Assembly (NCBI GenBank): GCA_963719645.1
Contig: CAVRCT010000007.1
Span: 434,001-498,000 of the forward strand
DNA: 64,000 nt
Origin: CAVRCT01 sp963719645
Lineage (GTDB): Bacteria > Pseudomonadota > Gammaproteobacteria > DSM-16500
Direction: 5' to 3'
Notes under the pieces: generated by a model
Told to the model about the DNA's origin: nothing
Seen by the model: the letters and a program-made list of their open reading frames with translations, nothing else
Databases searched by the model: none
Part shown: one piece after another, positions 36,706 to 45,503 of the stretch
Numbering within the stretch: the stretch's first letter is position 1
Layout: each line of letters starts with the position of its first letter
Translations under genes and position numbers: made by a program

Positions 36706-38532
36706 TTACCGGGAAAGCTCTGGACTATCTTTGCTTTTAATCCGTTGAATTTCTTGCAAAGCAGACTCATAACCAATTTCAATTAACCGATCTGCTTGTT
36801 TTTCGGTGGAATGTAACAATCTAAACTTATTGAGATTTAAATTTATCGCAACATTTGCGGCAAGACTATTTTGTTTTGCCTTGGCAAATGAACCAATAAA
36901 GAGAGCGCGTAAAAATGTTTCCACAAAACGTGGGAAATGATATTCGCGGTGACGCAATCTGAGTTTGATGAATAGCGTTTCCCAGAATGGCAAGGAAGGT
37001 GGAAAATTATATTTATGTTTATCAGAAGAGAAAGTGCTGATTTCCACCGAATAAATTTTTGCTTTGTTGCCAAGCATCATTCTTGCAACATCTACGGGTA
37101 AATTATTTAACATGCCACCATCTAAATGCAATTCATTGTCAATGACCATGGGCGGAACAATGCCTGGCACAGCTGAGCTGGCGCGCACTTTTTCCCATAA
37201 TAAGCCAGTGCGATGCACCACTTCTGAATTGGTTGCCAAATTGCATGAAATACAAAAAAATGGAATGCGCAAATCTTCAATATAAGTATTGCCAAACACT
37301 TCACGTTGCGCACGACTAAATGTTTTTCCGTTAAAAATAGAAATGGCTGGAAACGTAAATGCGCGCCAAGTGACAGAGTCTTCCGCATCAAACACCATCT
37401 TGTGAAAACGCTCATAAGCATCTTCGTAGGATTCATGCATTGCATAAGCTGCACCAATCATCGCACCGACACTGGTTCCGCCAATGAAATCGATTGGAAT
37501 TTTTAATTCACGTAATGCTTTAATCACGCCTAAATGTGCCCACCCTCGGGTGCCGCCACCGCCTAGAATAAGACCGACAGCACGCTCGCGCATAAACCGG
37601 GTTAAGCGATTAAAATCTTTGCTGGAGGTCAAGCGTACGTGAAGATTGAGCGAGAAAGTGGTAATTGACATCCACGCAGCGGTATTGCGGGGTAAAGAGG
37701 CATTGTTCGGATAAAGCAATATCAGCGCGGGATCCGTGCTTAAATGCGATTTGGGGCTATGAATTTTTTCCAGCAAGGACTGATCAATTCGATGGGTTGA
37801 ATTATAATGTGCCGCAACGTAGATAATATTTGCTTTTTTCAAACAAATTTTTGCAAATTCACTGTCATTGCTGTGTAAGAAATAAATTATTTTGGTAGCT
37901 TTATGGTCATGTTCAATGTCATACAATTGATCTCTAATGTAGGTTGAGCCGGAATCTTTTTGATGAAAGGGTGCATCCTGATCCGAAATAACCAATATAT
38001 TCGGAAATTTTTGCAAGTAAACCGTGAGTTTGGCATAAAACTCATCCAAATTAATTTCCTGATGAGCAGGAACAATGGCAATATGCCGATTACTTTTTTC
38101 TGAGGTGAGAATACGAATTAAATCTTGTGAGCGTGTAATGACCGGGTGAATGGCGGCTAGCATCATGGCAGAGTGGGATTGGCATAATGCCACAAACTCG
38201 GTGCTGGCCAGCTTGTAGAGAACCGAGCGGGTCATGGCTTTAATGGTCAAGGAGCGAGGTTCATTCGTCAGTGCGCCGGATTCGCCGACGGTTTCATTGG
38301 GGTGGATATGGCCCACGACTTTTTCCAGATGATTGCTGCCAATTAAAATCGCTGATAATTTGCCGCTGATTAAGAGATACACAGAATCGGAAGGCTCGCC
38401 TTGGTAGAATAAAATTTCGTTATGGCTTAATTCAATTTTGCTAAACTTGGGCAAAATTTGAATTAACTCCTCATCGGTGAGGGAGGCAAAAATTTTATTG
38501 TTTTTGAGTAAATTTAATAAGTCGGAATCCAT
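36706..38532 (-). CDS. Patatin-like phospholipase with cyclic-nucleotide-binding domain (NTE type)
   Basis: A 608-residue protein. Residues about 10-130 form a cNMP-binding-like barrel (LFYQGEPSDSVYLLISGKLS, NETVGESGALTNEPRSLTIK). Residues 150-290 are a Rossmann-like linker, and about 317-480 the patatin core: GGGGTRGWAHLGV (oxyanion loop), GTSVG with Ser354, and the catalytic DGG with Asp471. The order matches bacterial NTE-family lysophospholipases. It likely acts on membrane lysophospholipids with ligand control from the N-domain. It is convergent with ugpQ (8-bp gap), which would act on the released glycerophosphodiesters. Confidence 0.9.
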   Translation of the reverse strand: MDSDLLNLLKNNKIFASLTDEELIQILPKFSKIELSHNEILFYQGEPSDSVYLLISGKLSAILIGSNHLEKVVGHIHPNETVGESGALTNEPRSLTIKAMTRSVLYKLASTEFVALCQSHSAMMLAAIHPVITRSQDLIRILTSEKSNRHIAIVPAHQEINLDEFYAKLTVYLQKFPNILVISDQDAPFHQKDSGSTYIRDQLYDIEHDHKATKIIYFLHSNDSEFAKICLKKANIIYVAAHYNSTHRIDQSLLEKIHSPKSHLSTDPALILLYPNNASLPRNTAAWMSITTFSLNLHVRLTSSKDFNRLTRFMRERAVGLILGGGGTRGWAHLGVIKALRELKIPIDFIGGTSVGAMIGAAYAMHESYEDAYERFHKMVFDAEDSVTWRAFTFPAISIFNGKTFSRAQREVFGNTYIEDLRIPFFCISCNLATNSEVVHRTGLLWEKVRASSAVPGIVPPMVIDNELHLDGGMLNNLPVDVARMMLGNKAKIYSVEISTFSSDKHKYNFPPSLPFWETLFIKLRLRHREYHFPRFVETFLRALFIGSFAKAKQNSLAANVAINLNLNKFRLLHSTEKQADRLIEIGYESALQEIQRIKSKDSPELSR

Positions 38533-38670
38533 GACTTGTTACTTCGCTCCTAGAAATTTATATGCGCACATGATAAGTTTAGACAGGCAAAAAATTTCTG
38601 AAAAAATTACATTTAAACCAATGATTTTCAGTATACACTACTATAAATTTTAAACGTAAGGAATAAAAAA

Positions 38671-39261
38671 ATGGCAGGATATAATTGGGTTGATTATGCG
38701 TTATTAGCAGTGTTCTTTTTGACGGCGATGAGCGGAATTGTTCGAGGGGGTGCTAAAGAAATTATTTCGATCCTCTCCTGGGTAGCCGCTTATTTTGTCG
38801 CGGCGATGTTTTCTGAATCGTTAGCCACTTATTTTTCGTCTAATACCCATGTCCAAGCGGCATTTTCATCCGGTGTTGCTTCGCAAATTTCAAGTTTTAC
38901 CTTGATTGCCTCATTCTGTCTTTTATTCTTTGGTACCTTGATCATTGGTTCGATTATAGGTTCTATCGTGGGGCACGCGGTGGACAGTATTGGTCTTGGA
39001 ATTGTGAATCGATTACTGGGCGGCGTGGTGGGTTTAGCCAAAGGTTATTTGGTCAACGTGGTGATTATTTTCTTGGTGCAAGCAGGCTCATTTGAACCGC
39101 AACCCGCATGGTCACAATCCGTGATGGTGAATACCATGCAACCCGCGGTGGTCTGGTTCAGTAACTTAGTCGCGCCGGGTATTGCTGCGATCAAGACGAA
39201 AATGCAGAATTTTAACTCGGGCTTGCAAAACACGGCTTCGGGGATGTTGCAGCAGCATTAA
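38671..39261 (+). CDS. cvpA: CvpA family inner-membrane protein
   Basis: A 196-residue protein with four hydrophobic segments (WVDYALLAVFFLTAMSGIVR, EIISILSWVAAYFVAAMF, FTLIASFCLLFFGTLIIGS, GLAKGYLVNVVIIFLVQAGS) and the conserved GGxxGLAKGYL-type loop (LGGVVGLAKG). CvpA proteins support colicin V production, envelope homeostasis and biofilm in enterobacteria. Here it stands alone, not beside purF, which is unusual. TAAGGAA precedes the ATG. Confidence 0.88.
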   Translation: MAGYNWVDYALLAVFFLTAMSGIVRGGAKEIISILSWVAAYFVAAMFSESLATYFSSNTHVQAAFSSGVASQISSFTLIASFCLLFFGTLIIGSIIGSIVGHAVDSIGLGIVNRLLGGVVGLAKGYLVNVVIIFLVQAGSFEPQPAWSQSVMVNTMQPAVVWFSNLVAPGIAAIKTKMQNFNSGLQNTASGMLQQH

Positions 39262-39292
39262 TAATTATTTTTATACAAATCCCCCTTGTTCC

Positions 39293-39529
39293 CAATGGCA
39301 CTAGCTTAAGAACTGTCGTCCCGGAATTTAGTAGCTCTTAACGAGCGCCTTTTGCTCGTTTAGAGCTACTTAATGTCCGGGATCCATCTTCAATTTATCG
39401 CCCTCTTGCTTTTAACTTATATGCTTTAAGCAAAATGGATCCCGGACATTAACTGGCGCTAAATTCGCAAAAAGCGCTCATTAAGCGCCAGTAAATTCCG
39501 GGACGACAGTTCTTAAGCTAGTGCCATTG
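39293..39529. repeat. Family C element (237 bp) inside F
   Basis: Flanked by CCCCTTGTTCC at 39282-39292 and 39530-39540, an 11-bp target duplication. The interior is essentially identical to the copy at 13717-13953, unlike the copies at 8.4 and 16.6 kb. Confidence 0.93.
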
Positions 39530-39553
39530 CCCCTTGTTCCCCCTTTTTCAAAG

Positions 39554-39728
39554 GGCGTTGTTGCGTAATTCACAAAGTCAGCTTAGTGTCGTGCCAGCGT
39601 GCTTTTAGCTGGCATCCAGGTTTGCTCTATTTATGACTATATAAATTTTATTAAGAGCAAACCTGGATGCCAGCTAAAAGCACGCTGGCACGACACTAAG
39701 CCGACTTTGTGAATTACGCAACAACGCC
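39554..39728. repeat. Family E element (175 bp) inside F
   Basis: The ends are GGCGTTGTTGCGTAATTCAC and its complement. TTTTCAAAG is duplicated on both sides (9 bp). Confidence 0.92.
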
Positions 39729-39920
39729 TTTTCAAAGTGGGAGACCTTCTAAGCAGCTCTGCGTCTTAATAGCGAAAGCTGCTTAGTAGGTCTCCCACTT
39801 TGAAAAAGGGGGAACAAGGGGGATTTATATAAAAAAGCCTTTATTCGATGCTTACCCCTCTTGCTTCAGAGGTTGGAATGCTTAGAATGGCGCTCTTTCT
39901 TAAGCCCACCCCAAAGAGAT

Positions 39921-41381
39921 TCATCCGCTCCCTTTAACCATCCTATCCATAAACACATTCACCGGCATTTGCTTCAAGCCGTCTAAATCATTAAACAACG
40001 CCATCATCTCAGCGACTCTCACTTCCGGGAAAAGTTGTGCCGCATTCTCATTGAATTTTTTGATCAACAATGGAATGCCTTCTTCACGACGTCGTTTGTG
40101 ACCAATCGGATATTCAACAGTTATTTTGTCCGTCTTCGATCCATCTTTAAAATAAATTTGGATCGCATTGGCAATAGAACGCTTGGTTGGATCCAAATAA
40201 TCTTTGCTAAATTGAGGATCTTCGACAACTTGCATTTTGTCACGCAGCGTATCTATCCGTGGATCATTGGCAAATTGATCGCTGTAATAATCCGCTTTCA
40301 AATTGCCAAACACTAATCCAGCTGCAACCATATACTGTAAACAATGATCACGATCCGCATAATTATACAGCGGGCCGGTTTTGCTGATGATTCGCACAGC
40401 CGATTCTTGGGTATGTAAAACAATTTTATCAATTTGATCTAATCGATCTTTCGTTTGTTCATGTAATGCAATCGCACACTCGACGGCAGTTTGCGCATGA
40501 AATTCAGCCGGGAAAGAAATTTTAAATAAAATATTTTCTATCACATACGCATCTAATTTACGTGGCAAACGAAATGATTTGCCGCGAAATAATACATCAT
40601 AAAATCCCCAGGTTTTTGCTGTTAAAGCACTGGGGTAACCCATTTCACCTTGTTGCACAAACCAGGCTAAACGCACGGCGCGACTGGTAGCGTCTCCGGC
40701 TGCCCACGATTTTCGTGAGCCGGTATTGGGGGAATGGCGGTAAGTTCGTAGACTTTGGCCATCTAACCAAGCGTGAGATAAGACGTTAATAATATCTTCT
40801 TCTGAACCGCCTAATAGCTGCATGCTGACGGCAGCAGAGGCCACTTTTACTAAGACGACATGATCTAAGCCGACTCGATTAAAACCATTCTCAAGGGCTA
40901 AAATCCCTTGAATTTCGTACGCTTTAATCATCGCGATGAAGACATCGTTTAGGGTGAGCGGTTTTTTATTGGCGGCGATATTTTGTCGGCTGACATAGTC
41001 GGCAACCGCTAAAATAGCCCCCAAATTATCGGAAGGATGTCCCCATTCAGCCGCTAACCACGTGTCATTAAAATCAAGCCAGCGAATCATCGTGCCAATG
41101 TTAAAAGCCGCTTGGATAGGATCTAATTCATACGGTGTTCCGGGTACACGTACACCCAATGGCACAGTTGTTCCTGGGATAATAGGACCTAATAATGTTT
41201 GACAGTGTGGATATTGCAAGGCTAAAAAAGCACAGCCTAAGGCATCCATTAAACAATAACGCGCAGTCGAAAACGCAAGATCACTGTTAATCGTGTAATT
41301 CGCCGTGTAGTCGGCTATTTCAATTAATTCTTTGTCAGCAGCGGGACGAATATTCACTTCTGCAGCATGATTTGCCATCAT
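39921..41381 (-). CDS. prpD: 2-methylcitrate dehydratase
   Basis: A 486-residue MmgE/PrpD-family protein. Landmarks are YCLMDALGCAFLALQYPHC, WLDFNDTWLAAEWGHPSDN, SRKSWAAGDATSRAVRLAW, YPSALTAKTWGFYDVLF and the C-terminal EYPIGHKRRREEGIPLL. It dehydrates 2-methylcitrate in the methylcitrate cycle of propionate use. It follows prpC by 3 bp on the minus strand, the last gene of prpBCD. No prpR-like regulator is seen. Confidence 0.96.
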   Translation of the reverse strand: MMANHAAEVNIRPAADKELIEIADYTANYTINSDLAFSTARYCLMDALGCAFLALQYPHCQTLLGPIIPGTTVPLGVRVPGTPYELDPIQAAFNIGTMIRWLDFNDTWLAAEWGHPSDNLGAILAVADYVSRQNIAANKKPLTLNDVFIAMIKAYEIQGILALENGFNRVGLDHVVLVKVASAAVSMQLLGGSEEDIINVLSHAWLDGQSLRTYRHSPNTGSRKSWAAGDATSRAVRLAWFVQQGEMGYPSALTAKTWGFYDVLFRGKSFRLPRKLDAYVIENILFKISFPAEFHAQTAVECAIALHEQTKDRLDQIDKIVLHTQESAVRIISKTGPLYNYADRDHCLQYMVAAGLVFGNLKADYYSDQFANDPRIDTLRDKMQVVEDPQFSKDYLDPTKRSIANAIQIYFKDGSKTDKITVEYPIGHKRRREEGIPLLIKKFNENAAQLFPEVRVAEMMALFNDLDGLKQMPVNVFMDRMVKGSG

Positions 41382-41384
41382 TTG

Positions 41385-42503
41385 TTAACCTCGTTGATGA
41401 ATGGGAATATAAGCGCGAGGAGCAGGGCCCGTATATTCCGCATCCGGGCGAATTAAGCGGTTATCTGCGCGCTGCTCTATGATATGTGCACTCCAGCCGG
41501 TGATACGAGAGACGACAAAAATCGGCGTGAACATCGGTGTTGGAATACCACAAAAATGATAGGTGCTGGCGCTATAAAAATCCAAATTCGGAAATAAGTG
41601 TTTCTCATCCCACATGATTTTTTCAATCCGTTCTGAGATGGGATAAAGTTCTGCATCCTGTGCTGTTTCAGATAATTTCTTCGACCATTCTTTGATGATG
41701 TCTGAGCGAGGGTCAGAAATTTTATAGACGCGATGACCAAATCCCATAATTTTTATTTTGTCAGATAACAAGGTTTTGATCCCTCGTTCAGCTTCATCCG
41801 GATTTTTAAATCGTTGCAATAATTCCATGGCGGCTTCATTCGCACCACCATGCAAAGGACCGCGTAACGTACCAATGCCGGTCACAATCGCCGAATAAAA
41901 ATCCGATTCGGTGGATGTCGTCACGCGTGCTGCAAACGTCGACGCATTGAATTCATGTTCGGCGTATAAAATTAGCGAGACATCCATGGCGCGACGATGA
42001 TCCTCTGACGGTTTTTGATCGTGTAATAAATGTAAAAAATGACCGGCAATACTGTTTTCATCCGTCGTGGTTTTAATCCGTTTGCCCGTTCGATGAAATT
42101 GATACCAGTAGAGCAGCATGCTAGAGGTGGATGCAATCAGTCGATCTGCAATATCACATTGGCTGTATTGTTTGGATTCCGGTTCCAATGTGCCTAACAT
42201 CGAGCAACCGGTGCGCAGCACATCCATCGGATGTGTCGTGGCAGGAATCACTTCGAGGACTTGTTTGAGTGAATCGGGTAATTCACGCAATAACATCAAT
42301 TTTTCTTGATAAGCTTGTAATTCTTTTTGATTCGGTAATTCGCCGTAAATTAAGAGGTAGGCGACTTCTTCAAATGTACTGTGTGCGGCTAAATCGTGGA
42401 TATCATAACCGCGGTAATTTAAACCGAGTCCTTCTTTTCCGACCGTACAAATTGCTGAGCTGCCAACAATGAGACCGGCTAAACCACCTGATTTTTTATC
42501 CAT
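41385..42503 (-). CDS. prpC: 2-methylcitrate synthase
   Basis: A 372-residue citrate-synthase-fold enzyme starting MDKKSGGLAGLIVGSSAICT with GGAAA before the ATG. It shows VGKEGLGLNYRGYDIHDLA, GTLRGPLHGGANEAAMELL and GFGHRVYKISDPRS, the catalytic His motifs of the citrate synthase family. It joins propionyl-CoA and oxaloacetate. Its start lies 8 bp inside the prpB end, so the two are translationally coupled. The methylcitrate assignment rests on the operon. Confidence 0.95.
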   Translation of the reverse strand: MDKKSGGLAGLIVGSSAICTVGKEGLGLNYRGYDIHDLAAHSTFEEVAYLLIYGELPNQKELQAYQEKLMLLRELPDSLKQVLEVIPATTHPMDVLRTGCSMLGTLEPESKQYSQCDIADRLIASTSSMLLYWYQFHRTGKRIKTTTDENSIAGHFLHLLHDQKPSEDHRRAMDVSLILYAEHEFNASTFAARVTTSTESDFYSAIVTGIGTLRGPLHGGANEAAMELLQRFKNPDEAERGIKTLLSDKIKIMGFGHRVYKISDPRSDIIKEWSKKLSETAQDAELYPISERIEKIMWDEKHLFPNLDFYSASTYHFCGIPTPMFTPIFVVSRITGWSAHIIEQRADNRLIRPDAEYTGPAPRAYIPIHQRG

Positions 42504-43377
42504 TGTCTTTTTCCTTTGCAAATAATTCATCTAATTTTTTTTCGTAAGCATAATAATCTAAAACGTTATATAACGCTTCGCGCGTTTGCATGGCAGGAAT
42601 CGCGGATTGTTGCGTCCCGGTGGTACGGATGGTTTGGTACATTTGCTCTGCCGCTAAGCTCATGGCGCGAAATGCACTCAAGGGATAGAGCATCAGTTGA
42701 ATGCCTACCGATTTCAATTGGTCACGGGTAAATAACGGTGTGACACCGAATTCGGTAATATTGGCTAAGACGGGAACCTCGATGGCTTGCGTCAATGCCT
42801 GGTATTGCGCTAATTCACGAACGCCTTCAAAGAAAATCATGTCGGCACCGGCCGCAACATAGTCTTTACAGCGGGCGATGGCAGCGTCTAATCCTTCCGC
42901 TGCGAGGGCGTCAGTCCGTGCCATGATTACAAAATTTTCATCGGTGCGGGCATCGGTTGCGGCTTTGATGCGATCCACCATTTCTAATGCGCTGACCAAG
43001 CCTTTGCCGGGGCGGTGACCGCAGCGTTTCGCTTGGACTTGATCTTCCATATGAACGGCTGCGACACCGGCTTTGATCATGTCACGGATGGTGCGAGCGA
43101 TATTGAATGCGCCGCCCCAGCCCGTATCGATATCTACCAGTAAGGGTAAATCGACGGCGCTGGTGATGCGCCGAGCATCGTCTAAGACATCATTTAAGGT
43201 GGTGATACCGATATCGGGTAAGCCAAATGAGGCATTGGCAACGCCCGCCCCCGATAAATAAATGGCATGAAAACCCGCTTTTTCAGCCAATAGTGCAGAA
43301 TAAGCGTTAATCGTGCCAACAATTTGTAAAGGTGATTCGGTGAGCAATGCGGTGCGAAACTTTTTTCCTTGGCTCAT
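42496..43377 (-). CDS. prpB: 2-methylisocitrate lyase
   Basis: A 293-residue enzyme of the isocitrate-lyase superfamily. It shows AIYLSGAGVANASFGLPDIG, LPLLVDIDTGWGGAFNIART, AAVHMEDQVQAKRCGHRPGK (catalytic Cys motif) and VIMARTDALAAEGLD. It splits 2-methylisocitrate to pyruvate and succinate. It heads the prpBCD operon; AAGGAAAAG lies just before the ATG. The 81-bp gap to the divergent murB holds both promoters. Confidence 0.97.
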   Translation of the reverse strand: MSQGKKFRTALLTESPLQIVGTINAYSALLAEKAGFHAIYLSGAGVANASFGLPDIGITTLNDVLDDARRITSAVDLPLLVDIDTGWGGAFNIARTIRDMIKAGVAAVHMEDQVQAKRCGHRPGKGLVSALEMVDRIKAATDARTDENFVIMARTDALAAEGLDAAIARCKDYVAAGADMIFFEGVRELAQYQALTQAIEVPVLANITEFGVTPLFTRDQLKSVGIQLMLYPLSAFRAMSLAAEQMYQTIRTTGTQQSAIPAMQTREALYNVLDYYAYEKKLDELFAKEKDNG

Positions 43378-43441
43378 TGGTTCTTTTCCTTGAAGAAGGT
43401 GACAAGATTTTCCGGATGGGGTGAGGTTTTGTCAATCTCTA

Positions 43442-43450
43442 TGTTATAAT
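43442..43450 (+). promoter_or_regulatory. Extended -10 promoter element of murB
   Basis: TGTTATAAT is an extended -10 (TGn plus TATAAT). The start point about 7 bases on would fall at 43457, only 2 bases before the murB ATG, suggesting a leaderless or nearly leaderless mRNA. Confidence 0.5.
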
Positions 43451-43458
43451 CAGCCCCT

Positions 43459-44487
43459 ATGTTAACCGCCCAAATCCAACAAAATATTGATTTACGCACA
43501 TTGAATACCTTTGGCATTCAAGCGAGCGCACGTTATTTTGCAGCGTTAAAAGATACGACGGAATTTTCCACTCTGATGCAGCTACCCGAATGGCAGCAGT
43601 TGCCAAAATTTATTTTAGGCGGCGGGAGCAATGTCTTATTCACGCAACAGTTTACCGGTTTAATTATCAAGAATGAAATGATGGGTATTCACCGTCTTGC
43701 TGAAGATGATGATCATGTCTGGTTGCAAGTCGGCGCCGGAGAGAATTGGCATACGTTTGTGCTGTACTGTATTGAGCAAGGATTGGGAGGCGTTGAGAAT
43801 TTATCATTGATTCCCGGCACGGTGGGCGCGGCACCGATTCAAAATATTGGTGCATACGGCGTTGAGTTGTGCGATGTGTTTGAGGAATTAACGGCGCTTG
43901 ATATGGCGAGCGGTGTCAGCAAAATATTTTCACGAGAGGCGTGTCAGTTTGGTTATCGTGACAGTGTTTTCAAATCACTTTATAAAAACCAATATTTGAT
44001 TACTTGTGTCACGTTGCGATTGAATAAAAAGCCGCAATTTAATTTGAGTTATGGCGCGTTACAACAAACGCTTCAGGACATGCACGTGACAGAGCCGACC
44101 TTGCGCACGATCAGTGAAGCCGTCATGCAAATTCGTCGAAGTAAATTACCGGATCCAGCGGTGCTCGGCAATGCGGGAAGTTTTTTTAAAAATCCAATCA
44201 TTGCTCTGCAGCAATTTACCGCATTAAAAAATGAGTTTGCATTGATGCCACATTTTGAAGGCGACTCACCCTCGACGGTAAAGATTTCTGCGGGTTGGAT
44301 GATTGAGCAATGTGGTTGGAAGGGTAAGCGGGTGGGTGAGGTAGGGGTTTACGATAAACAAGCATTGGTTCTTGTCAATTATGGTGCGGGTACGGGCGCG
44401 GATATTCAGCAGTTAGTCGCACACATTCAGCAATCGGTTTTTGCACGCTTTGGTGTACAGTTAATGCCGGAAGTTAACATCATCTAA
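43459..44487 (+). CDS. murB: UDP-N-acetylenolpyruvoylglucosamine reductase
   Basis: A 342-residue type I MurB. Visible blocks are NTFGIQASARYF, FILGGGSNVLFT (FAD-binding), GAGENWHTFVLYCIEQGLGG, LIPGTVGAAPIQNIGAYGVE, FGYRDSVFK (active-site Tyr/Arg region), GNAGSFFKNPI (catalytic Ser) and AGWMIEQCGWKGKRVGEVGV. It makes UDP-MurNAc from the enolpyruvyl precursor. No Shine-Dalgarno sequence stands before the ATG. Confidence 0.96.
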   Translation: MLTAQIQQNIDLRTLNTFGIQASARYFAALKDTTEFSTLMQLPEWQQLPKFILGGGSNVLFTQQFTGLIIKNEMMGIHRLAEDDDHVWLQVGAGENWHTFVLYCIEQGLGGVENLSLIPGTVGAAPIQNIGAYGVELCDVFEELTALDMASGVSKIFSREACQFGYRDSVFKSLYKNQYLITCVTLRLNKKPQFNLSYGALQQTLQDMHVTEPTLRTISEAVMQIRRSKLPDPAVLGNAGSFFKNPIIALQQFTALKNEFALMPHFEGDSPSTVKISAGWMIEQCGWKGKRVGEVGVYDKQALVLVNYGAGTGADIQQLVAHIQQSVFARFGVQLMPEVNII

Positions 44488-44572
44488 CACACTGTTTTCT
44501 CTCGATAAAACAATTTTTCGCTAAATTCAGCTATAATAAAACTGTCGTTATGAACTTATAGGAGCTTTGTTT

Positions 44573-45019
44573 ATGAGTACTTCTAAAACAAAAAGAATAG
44601 TTCAAACTAAGTCATCTTCCCGTCAGGTAAGCAAAAAAGCGGGTGTCAGCAAAGAAAAATCCGTCAAAAAATCTGCAGCAGCGAGAAAAGTATTGAGTGC
44701 TAAAAAACCGGCAGCTCGAAAAGTCGCGCTGAAGTCTACGAAAGTGACGGCCAAAAAAATCAGTGTTAAAAAAGCAGTGGCGAAAAAGCCCATTGCTAAA
44801 AAAGCCGCTGCTAAAAAGGTCGTTCCAAAAAAAGCCGCGAAAAAGAAATTAACGATCACTGAAATTTTTAATGCTGTGCATGATCAGCTCTTGCAAAGAC
44901 AGCAAACTATTCGTCACCTTGAGCATTCGTCACATAACTTTAATCAACGAAAGCAAAACGGTCACGGTTCGGCGCAATTGTTTTCGTATCGGGCGGCGCA
45001 TCATAGTCGCGGGAAGTGA
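44573..45019 (+). CDS. Histone H1-like lysine/alanine-rich protein
   Basis: A 148-residue protein. Residues 1-100 are a low-complexity basic tail made of KKA, AKK and VAKK units (KKAVAKKPIAKKAAAKKVVP) like the C-terminal tail of eukaryotic H1 and bacterial Hc1/AlgP proteins. The last 50 residues form a non-repetitive part starting LTITEIFNAVHDQLLQRQQT, ending basic. It should bind DNA unspecifically and act in nucleoid compaction. GGAG lies 8 bases before ATG 44573 and a TATAAT at 44532-44537. A gene at 48494 carries a similar tail. Confidence 0.75.
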   Translation: MSTSKTKRIVQTKSSSRQVSKKAGVSKEKSVKKSAAARKVLSAKKPAARKVALKSTKVTAKKISVKKAVAKKPIAKKAAAKKVVPKKAAKKKLTITEIFNAVHDQLLQRQQTIRHLEHSSHNFNQRKQNGHGSAQLFSYRAAHHSRGK

Positions 45020-45028
45020 TGGCTAATT

Positions 45029-45266
45029 TAACAGGCTGTTACTGAGCGCGCTTAAAAACAGGCTGTCATTGAGCGTGCTTAAAAACAGGCTGTCATCCTG
45101 AGTGCTTTTCGCTCCGAAGGATCTCCCGCAAATTTCTGAGGCTTTGCTAAGGATTTTCTTAAGCATCTCTCTGCTATATCAGGAGATCCTTCGGAGCGAA
45201 AAGCACTCAGGATGACAGCCTGTTTTTAAGCGCACTCAGGATGACAGCCTTTTCTTAAGCGCTCTC
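45029..45266. repeat. Family D palindrome with tandem arm units
   Basis: The core arm TGTCATCCTGAGTGCTTTTC and its complement surround a GGATCTCC/GGAGATCC hairpin. Here the loop runs in the opposite sense to the 13- and 28-kb copies. Two degraded arm units stand left and one right, with the spacer TTAAAAACAGGC. Confidence 0.83.
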
Positions 45267-45284
45267 ATAGGTATCGACAGAGAA

Positions 45285-45423
45285 TTTTTTTATACAAATC
45301 CCCCTTGTTCCCCCTTTTTCAAAGTGGGAGACCTTCTAAACAGCTCTGCGTTTTAACAGTGAAAGCTGTTTAGAAGGTCTCCCACTTTGAAAAAGGGGGG
45401 AACAAGGGGGATTTGTATAAAAA
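45285..45423. repeat. Family F palindrome, uninterrupted copy
   Basis: TTTTTTATACAAATCCCCC to GGGGGATTTGTATAAAAA, closely matching 28998-29137. A further D-arm fragment follows at about 45468-45498. Nothing else is seen up to 45503. Confidence 0.88.
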
Positions 45424-45503
45424 GAAGTTCTTATTCAATGTTTCCCCCTCTTTTTTTGGGAGTTGGAGCACTCAGGATGACAGTTCTTTCTTAGGTGTTC
45501 AGG

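Larger units (their letters stand above)
39268..39836. repeat. Composite repeat F with C and E insertions, complete copy (569 bp)
   Basis: The F ends are TTTTATACAAATCCCCC and GGGGGATTTATATAAAAAA. C (39293-39529) lies in the left arm and E (39554-39728) lies just inward of it, then the F loop with GAGACCTTCTAAGCAGC follows. It is the inverted counterpart of 13451-13978. It fills most of the gap between cvpA and prpD; 39837-39920 shows nothing recognisable. Confidence 0.9.
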
